From JABMMZ01 sp964505065 (lineage in GTDB: Bacteria; Bacteroidota; Bacteroidia; NS11-12g; UBA955): a DNA stretch of 8,063 bases. Each line of letters starts with the position of its first letter. Within the stretch, counting starts at the first letter, position 1. A program made the position numbers and the translations under genes. Under the pieces are notes generated by a model that saw nothing but the letters and a program-made list of their open reading frames with translations, had not been told where the DNA came from and ran no database searches. Shown piece by piece: positions 4,920 through 8,063 of the stretch. The stretch covers positions 1 to 8,063 of the forward strand of contig CAZDGF010000094.1 in the NCBI GenBank assembly GCA_964505065.1, in the 5' to 3' direction.

Positions 4920-7913
4920 TTATTTTGATAAATCACCCGAAACATGTGCAACATTAGAAGCCGTTATTACTATTCCTGCAGCTGCATCTTTGCCTGCTAA
5001 TCTAAATCTTGTTAATCTATTTTTTAAAGTAACCCCACTTGCCCCAGCTATAGTTACTCTTCCTGTACCTATTTGATAAATACTTATATTAAAACCAACT
5101 GGTAAACCACTTGGAATTGTAATTGTTGTAGCAGAACTGCTATTGATTGTAATAACAGTATTATGATCAGAAACAGATACTGTATAAGAAGCTGTTTTGT
5201 TATTTACCAATGGAAAATTTGACGTTCTTTTTATTACTCCAGATGAAGTTATCATTAAAATACTATCATTAGCATTTCCACTTTGCAAGCCAGCCAAAGC
5301 AAGAGTATTAGAGGCAGATGTTGTAATTGTAGTAGCTTGAATTAAACTACCACCCAATAATACATTTTTACCAGATTTGGTTAATCCATTTCTACCATTA
5401 AAAATGTATGGTGCAAGCATTGTGGCAGTATCAGCAAATCTAACCCTTTGGTTTATTCTATTGCTTAATGAAACAGTATCAATAGTTCTTAATAAACCAA
5501 TGGTTATTCTTCTTGCAGAAATTCTTTTGATTACACCAGTAGTTGGGTCGGCAGCTAAAATACTATCATTAGCATTTCCACTTTGCAAGCCAGCCAAAGC
5601 AAGAGTATTAGAGGCAGATGTTGTAATTGTAGTAGCTTGAATTAAACTACCACCCAATAATACATTTTTACCAGATTTGGTTAATCCATTTCTACCATTA
5701 AAAATGTATGGTGCAAGCATAGCCGAAGTATCAGTTGTTTTAATTGAAGTATTAAATCTTTTTTGAATTAATCCATTAGCATCTACAACCAAAATAGTAT
5801 CTAATGTATTATTAATTCCAATATTTCTAACTCTTAATCTACCGTTAACATCCATTTTTTGAGAGGGAGCAATGCCGCCCACACCCACATTTCCCGAAGG
5901 GTCCACTCGAACAGCTTCAGTTCCATTGGTACTTATTGCTATATCATCTGCTGCTCTTAAATATATACCTGTATTAGCATCGCTATTAAATCTATAACTT
6001 GGCGAACCAGCTGTACCATCTGCATTAGCAAACGAAGTGGCTCTTACTTGTCCATTTACTTGCAATTTATGAGTTGGCGTATTTGTGCCAATACCTAATC
6101 TTAAATTGGCAGTATCCCAAAATAATTCAGAATTATTTGATGAAGGCGCTCTATTACTTCCTGCATAAAAAACTGAGCCAGGTGTTCCAGATATTTGATT
6201 TCCTTTTCTTAAATATGGCAGCAACATTGTTGCAGTATCAGTATATCTAACTCTTTGGTTTATTCTATTGCTTAAATTAGACGTATCTGTAAAACGCATA
6301 TACCCAGTATGTAAATTGGCATTTGTTATTCTTCTAACTATACCTGAAGAAGTTACCATTAAAATACTATCTGTAGAAGCACCACGCTGCAAGCCTGATA
6401 AGGTTAGTGTATTTGTAGAAGTTGTGCTAATGGTTGTAGCTTGTGTTAAAGCACCACCAAGTAATAAATTTTTGCCAGATTTTGAAATGCCATTTGTAGC
6501 TCCATAAATATATTTACTCAACATATTGGTGGTATCTCCATCTCTTAAATAAGGTGATAACATAGCCGCAGTATCAGCGTATTTTACACGTTGGTTAATG
6601 CGGTTGCTAAGGCTTGCGGTATCGCTTGCACTTAATTTTTTATTTATGCGATTACTCAAACTAGCCGTATCATTTTTACGCAAATACTTGCTCAACATTG
6701 CCGCAGTATCAGTGTATTTTACACGTTGGTTTATGCGATTGCTAATGCTTGCAGTATCAATACTTGGCAATGTAACACTATTGCGTTTAGAAATTCTTAA
6801 AGTTTGCCCTGTAATGCTTAAGGTTTGCATTTCGTTGGTGGTGTCAATATCAAGGTCGGCAACTATATGTGTATTGATTTTATTTCTTAAACTCGTTGCA
6901 GTATCAATAATGGCTTGTCGGTTTTTATTGATACGGTTGCTCAAACTTGCTGTATCATTTTTGCGCAAATACTTGCTCAACATAGCCGCAGTATCGGTAT
7001 ATTTTACACGTTGATTAATGCGGTTGCTAAGGCTTGCGGTATCGCTTGCACTTAATTTTTTATTTATGCGATTGCTCAAACTTGCTGTATCATTTTTGCG
7101 TAAATATTTGCTCAACATAGCCGCAGTATCAGTGTATTTTACACGTTGGTTTATGCGATTGCTCAATGAAATTGTATCAGCAGCATTCAATTTTTTGTTG
7201 ATACGATTGCTCAAACTTGCTGTATCATTTTTGCGTAAATATTTGCTCAACATAGCCGCAGTATCAGTGTATTTTACACGTTGATTAATGCGGTTGCTCA
7301 AACTTGCCGTATCGCTTGCACTTAATTTTTTATTGATACGATTGCTCAAACTTGCTGTATCATTTTTGCGCAAATACTTACTCAACATAGCCGCAGTATC
7401 AGTGTATTTTACACGTTGGTTTATGCGGTTGCTTAAACTGGTTGTGTCTATAATTAAACTTTTTAGCCCAACTTTACCGCCATTTAAACTCAAATAAATA
7501 GAATCATTTGCAAAAGAAATGGTTTGAATTTCATTGGTTTTACTTGAATCGTCATCGGCAACAGAAAAATAAACAGTATTGCCGCTGCCTAATTTTAAGC
7601 CTACAGAATTGCCTGTTTTGGTTAAAATTAAATTAGGAATTGTAGTGGTTTGGCATAAATTTACCCAACGAGTGCCATTATAATTGCATAAACAATTGCT
7701 GTCTAAATTGTAAATAGTTAAACCATTAACAGCAGTCATAGCATTCATTTGGGCAGTATTCATGCGAGAAAACAATAGGCCTTTGCTTGTACTTTCTAAT
7801 TCTATTAAACTAGAAATATTAATGGTATTTATATTGTTTCCTAATTTTATTTGGCTAAATACAGATGCAGTAGAGCTAATAAATACAATTAAATAAAATA
7901 TTTTTTTCATCAT
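4920..7913 (-). CDS. Large secreted repeat protein with phage-tail-fibre-like modules
   Basis: A 997-residue protein, first of the - strand group. Start 7913 (or the adjacent ATG at 7910) yields a proper signal peptide, MMKKIFYLIVFISSTASVFS; an in-frame ATG at 7952 would add 13 polar residues and is unlikely. Order: an N-terminal module (24-87, with LIELESTSKGLLFSRMNTAQ and three cysteines); a TNEIQTIS module (126-157); four LSNRINQRV repeat units (161 on); a 60-residue break with TNEMQTLS (359-366); further units (391-459); three KSGKN(L/V)LLGG modules (about 470-517, 734-786, 834-886); a central module with GIGTNTPTHKLQVNGQ and NTGIYLRAADD (575-695); and a C-terminal beta domain (904-997) like those ending phage tail fibres (SYTVSVSD ... 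VSGDLSK). Likely an elongated, perhaps trimeric, surface fibre or adhesin. No S74 autoprotease or T9SS tail is seen. Function is inferred from architecture only; no phage genes are nearby. Confidence 0.85.
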   Translation of the reverse strand: MMKKIFYLIVFISSTASVFSQIKLGNNINTINISSLIELESTSKGLLFSRMNTAQMNAMTAVNGLTIYNLDSNCLCNYNGTRWVNLCQTTTIPNLILTKTGNSVGLKLGSGNTVYFSVADDDSSKTNEIQTISFANDSIYLSLNGGKVGLKSLIIDTTSLSNRINQRVKYTDTAAMLSKYLRKNDTASLSNRINKKLSASDTASLSNRINQRVKYTDTAAMLSKYLRKNDTASLSNRINKKLNAADTISLSNRINQRVKYTDTAAMLSKYLRKNDTASLSNRINKKLSASDTASLSNRINQRVKYTDTAAMLSKYLRKNDTASLSNRINKNRQAIIDTATSLRNKINTHIVADLDIDTTNEMQTLSITGQTLRISKRNSVTLPSIDTASISNRINQRVKYTDTAAMLSKYLRKNDTASLSNRINKKLSASDTASLSNRINQRVKYADTAAMLSPYLRDGDTTNMLSKYIYGATNGISKSGKNLLLGGALTQATTISTTSTNTLTLSGLQRGASTDSILMVTSSGIVRRITNANLHTGYMRFTDTSNLSNRINQRVRYTDTATMLLPYLRKGNQISGTPGSVFYAGSNRAPSSNNSELFWDTANLRLGIGTNTPTHKLQVNGQVRATSFANADGTAGSPSYRFNSDANTGIYLRAADDIAISTNGTEAVRVDPSGNVGVGGIAPSQKMDVNGRLRVRNIGINNTLDTILVVDANGLIQKRFNTSIKTTDTSAMLAPYIFNGRNGLTKSGKNVLLGGSLIQATTITTSASNTLALAGLQSGNANDSILAADPTTGVIKRISARRITIGLLRTIDTVSLSNRINQRVRFADTATMLAPYIFNGRNGLTKSGKNVLLGGSLIQATTITTSASNTLALAGLQSGNANDSILMITSSGVIKRTSNFPLVNNKTASYTVSVSDHNTVITINSSSATTITIPSGLPVGFNISIYQIGTGRVTIAGASGVTLKNRLTRFRLAGKDAAAGIVITASNVAHVSGDLSK
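5256..5420. repeat. 165-bp exact direct repeat, copy A
   Basis: Identical base for base to 5556-5720, exactly 300 bp away. It lies inside the large repeat protein and encodes about residues 834-886, including LTKSGKNVLLGGSLIQATT and LALAGLQSGNANDSIL. Perfect identity, including third codon positions, points to a recent duplication or gene conversion. A diverged third protein-level copy lies at residues 470-517. Confidence 0.97.
5556..5720. repeat. 165-bp exact direct repeat, copy B
   Basis: Second copy of the 165-bp sequence at 5256-5420, in the same orientation and reading frame, encoding about residues 734-786 of the large repeat protein. The 135 bases between the copies encode a different segment (ISARRITIGLL, then an LSNRINQRV motif). 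The repeated period is therefore 300 bp, or 100 residues. Confidence 0.97.
6537..6743. repeat. Second block of the 135-bp (45-residue) repeat
   Basis: Encodes residues 391-459 of the large repeat protein: one full 45-residue unit (LSNRINQRVKYTDTAAMLSKYLRKNDTA... type) and part of a second that ends as YADTAAMLSPYLRDGDT. The stretch 6601-6653 is identical to 7021-7073, 420 bp away. The block is separated from the first one by 180 bases coding for a non-repeat segment. Confidence 0.92.
6924..7433. repeat. First block of tandem 135-bp (45-residue) repeats
   Basis: Encodes residues 161-330 of the large repeat protein: units begin at residues 161, 206, 251 and 296, exactly 45 residues apart. Each unit joins a 29-residue half (SNRINQRVKYTDTAAMLSKY, then LRKNDTASL) and a 16-residue half (SNRINKKLSASDTASL or SNRINKKLNAADTISL). 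The fourth unit diverges after SNRINK into NRQAIIDTATSL. Protein copies are nearly identical while the DNA copies differ at silent positions. The antisense strand stays open across the repeat, which creates spurious reading frames. Confidence 0.95.
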
Positions 7914-7916
7914 TTT

Positions 7917-7938
7917 AATATTTGTTGTAACAAATATT
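7917..7938. promoter_or_regulatory. Perfect 10-bp dyad just upstream of the large repeat protein
   Basis: AATATTTGTT at 7917-7926 and its exact reverse complement AACAAATATT at 7929-7938 are separated by two bases. The near arm ends three bases before the preferred ATG at 7913. On the mRNA this could fold as an 8-bp stem with a 6-base loop covering the ribosome landing site; on DNA it could be an operator. The sequence AATATTTG (reading toward the gene) also resembles the Bacteroidota -7 element TAnnTTTG at five of six defined positions. Which of these applies, if any, is not decided by the sequence. Confidence 0.5.
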
Positions 7939-7959
7939 GAGCCATTTTGCAAAATATTT

Positions 7960-7983
7960 CTTAATATTTATATAATTATTAAG
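7960..7983. promoter_or_regulatory. 24-bp imperfect AT-rich palindrome in the operon leader
   Basis: CTTAATA at 7960-7966 and TATTAAG at 7977-7983 are inverted, and the 8 central bases (TTATATAA, 7968-7975) are self-complementary, leaving one mismatched pair in 24 bases. It lies about 47 bases upstream of the ATG at 7913. It is a possible operator, but the surrounding sequence is so AT-rich that chance is a real alternative. Confidence 0.35.
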
Positions 7984-8008
7984 TTTGGCGGCAAAAATTT
8001 AATTAATT

Positions 8009-8059
8009 TCAATACTGTCCTAAATAAAAATCAGGAATAAAAATTACATAGTCAAATCA
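8009..8059 (-). repeat. Right copy of the 51-bp inverted repeat at the window edges
   Basis: Reverse complement of 1-51 with three mismatches (at 8032, 8048 and 8049). Read toward the large repeat protein it ends 95 bases before the ATG at 7913, so it stands in the same relation to its operon as the left copy does. In this copy the internal dyad is TCCTGA/TTAGGA, which as RNA keeps all six pairs through one G-U. Bases 7939-8008 hold no confident promoter. Confidence 0.85.
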
Positions 8060-8063
8060 ATAG

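Noticed and set aside
5256..7433. CRISPR array or other spaced-repeat locus
   Set aside because: The repeats are long, in frame, nearly contiguous and coding, with no short repeat/spacer alternation.
6598..7497. Three leucine-rich + strand reading frames (6598-7014, 7018-7284, 7288-7497) opposite the repeat blocks
   Set aside because: They are antisense images of the 135-bp repeats, share the same period, and have no independent start signal or family resemblance.
4920..7913. Prophage or contractile injection system
   Set aside because: Only tail-fibre-like modules are present; there is no sheath, tube, baseplate, capsid, terminase or integrase gene in the window.
7914..7952. Upstream in-frame ATG at 7952 as the start of the large repeat protein
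   Set aside because: It would place 13 polar residues before the signal peptide and read through the 22-bp dyad; 7913 or 7910 gives a normal signal sequence.

Overview
This AT-rich 8.06 kb window most likely comes from a member of the Bacteroidota. One protein ends in a type IX secretion (T9SS) type A sorting domain. Several proteins carry Bacteroidota-style signal peptides (MKK... ending in AQ or SQ). The large protein is built from DTA-x-LSNRIN / DTAAMLSKYLRK repeats, which I associate with Chitinophagales-type genomes. The exact genus cannot be told.

Layout: two convergent gene groups fill almost the whole window. On the + strand (113-2420) are two genes four bases apart: an MBOAT-family membrane O-acyltransferase (AlgI/DltB type) and a membrane-anchored SGNH/DltD-like protein. 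Together they look like a surface-glycan O-acylation pair. On the - strand (7913 down to 2403) are three tightly packed genes. They encode a 997-residue secreted repeat protein with phage-tail-fibre-like modules, a small secreted protein with a concanavalin-like fold resembling the AbfB arabinofuranosidase family, and a secreted beta-rich protein with a T9SS sorting tail. The gaps are 6 and 3 bases, so the three are probably one operon for an envelope or extracellular structure. The two groups collide tail to tail with an 18-base coding overlap at 2403-2420 and leave no room for a terminator between them.

Edges: bases 1-51 and 8009-8059 are inverted copies of one another (48 of 51 positions match). 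Each copy faces inward and lies just upstream of the first gene of its operon. They could be ends of two copies of one insertion sequence, which might also explain why the sequence stops there, or a shared upstream element. No transposase, phage gene, RNA gene or CRISPR array is visible in between.

Repeats dominate 5256-7433. A 135-bp (45-residue) unit is repeated in two blocks, and 165 bp is duplicated exactly 300 bp apart. In the 70-bp stretch I compared between two copies of the 45-residue unit, all differences are synonymous, so the protein repeat appears to be under selection. Two palindromes sit in the 95-base leader of the - strand operon.
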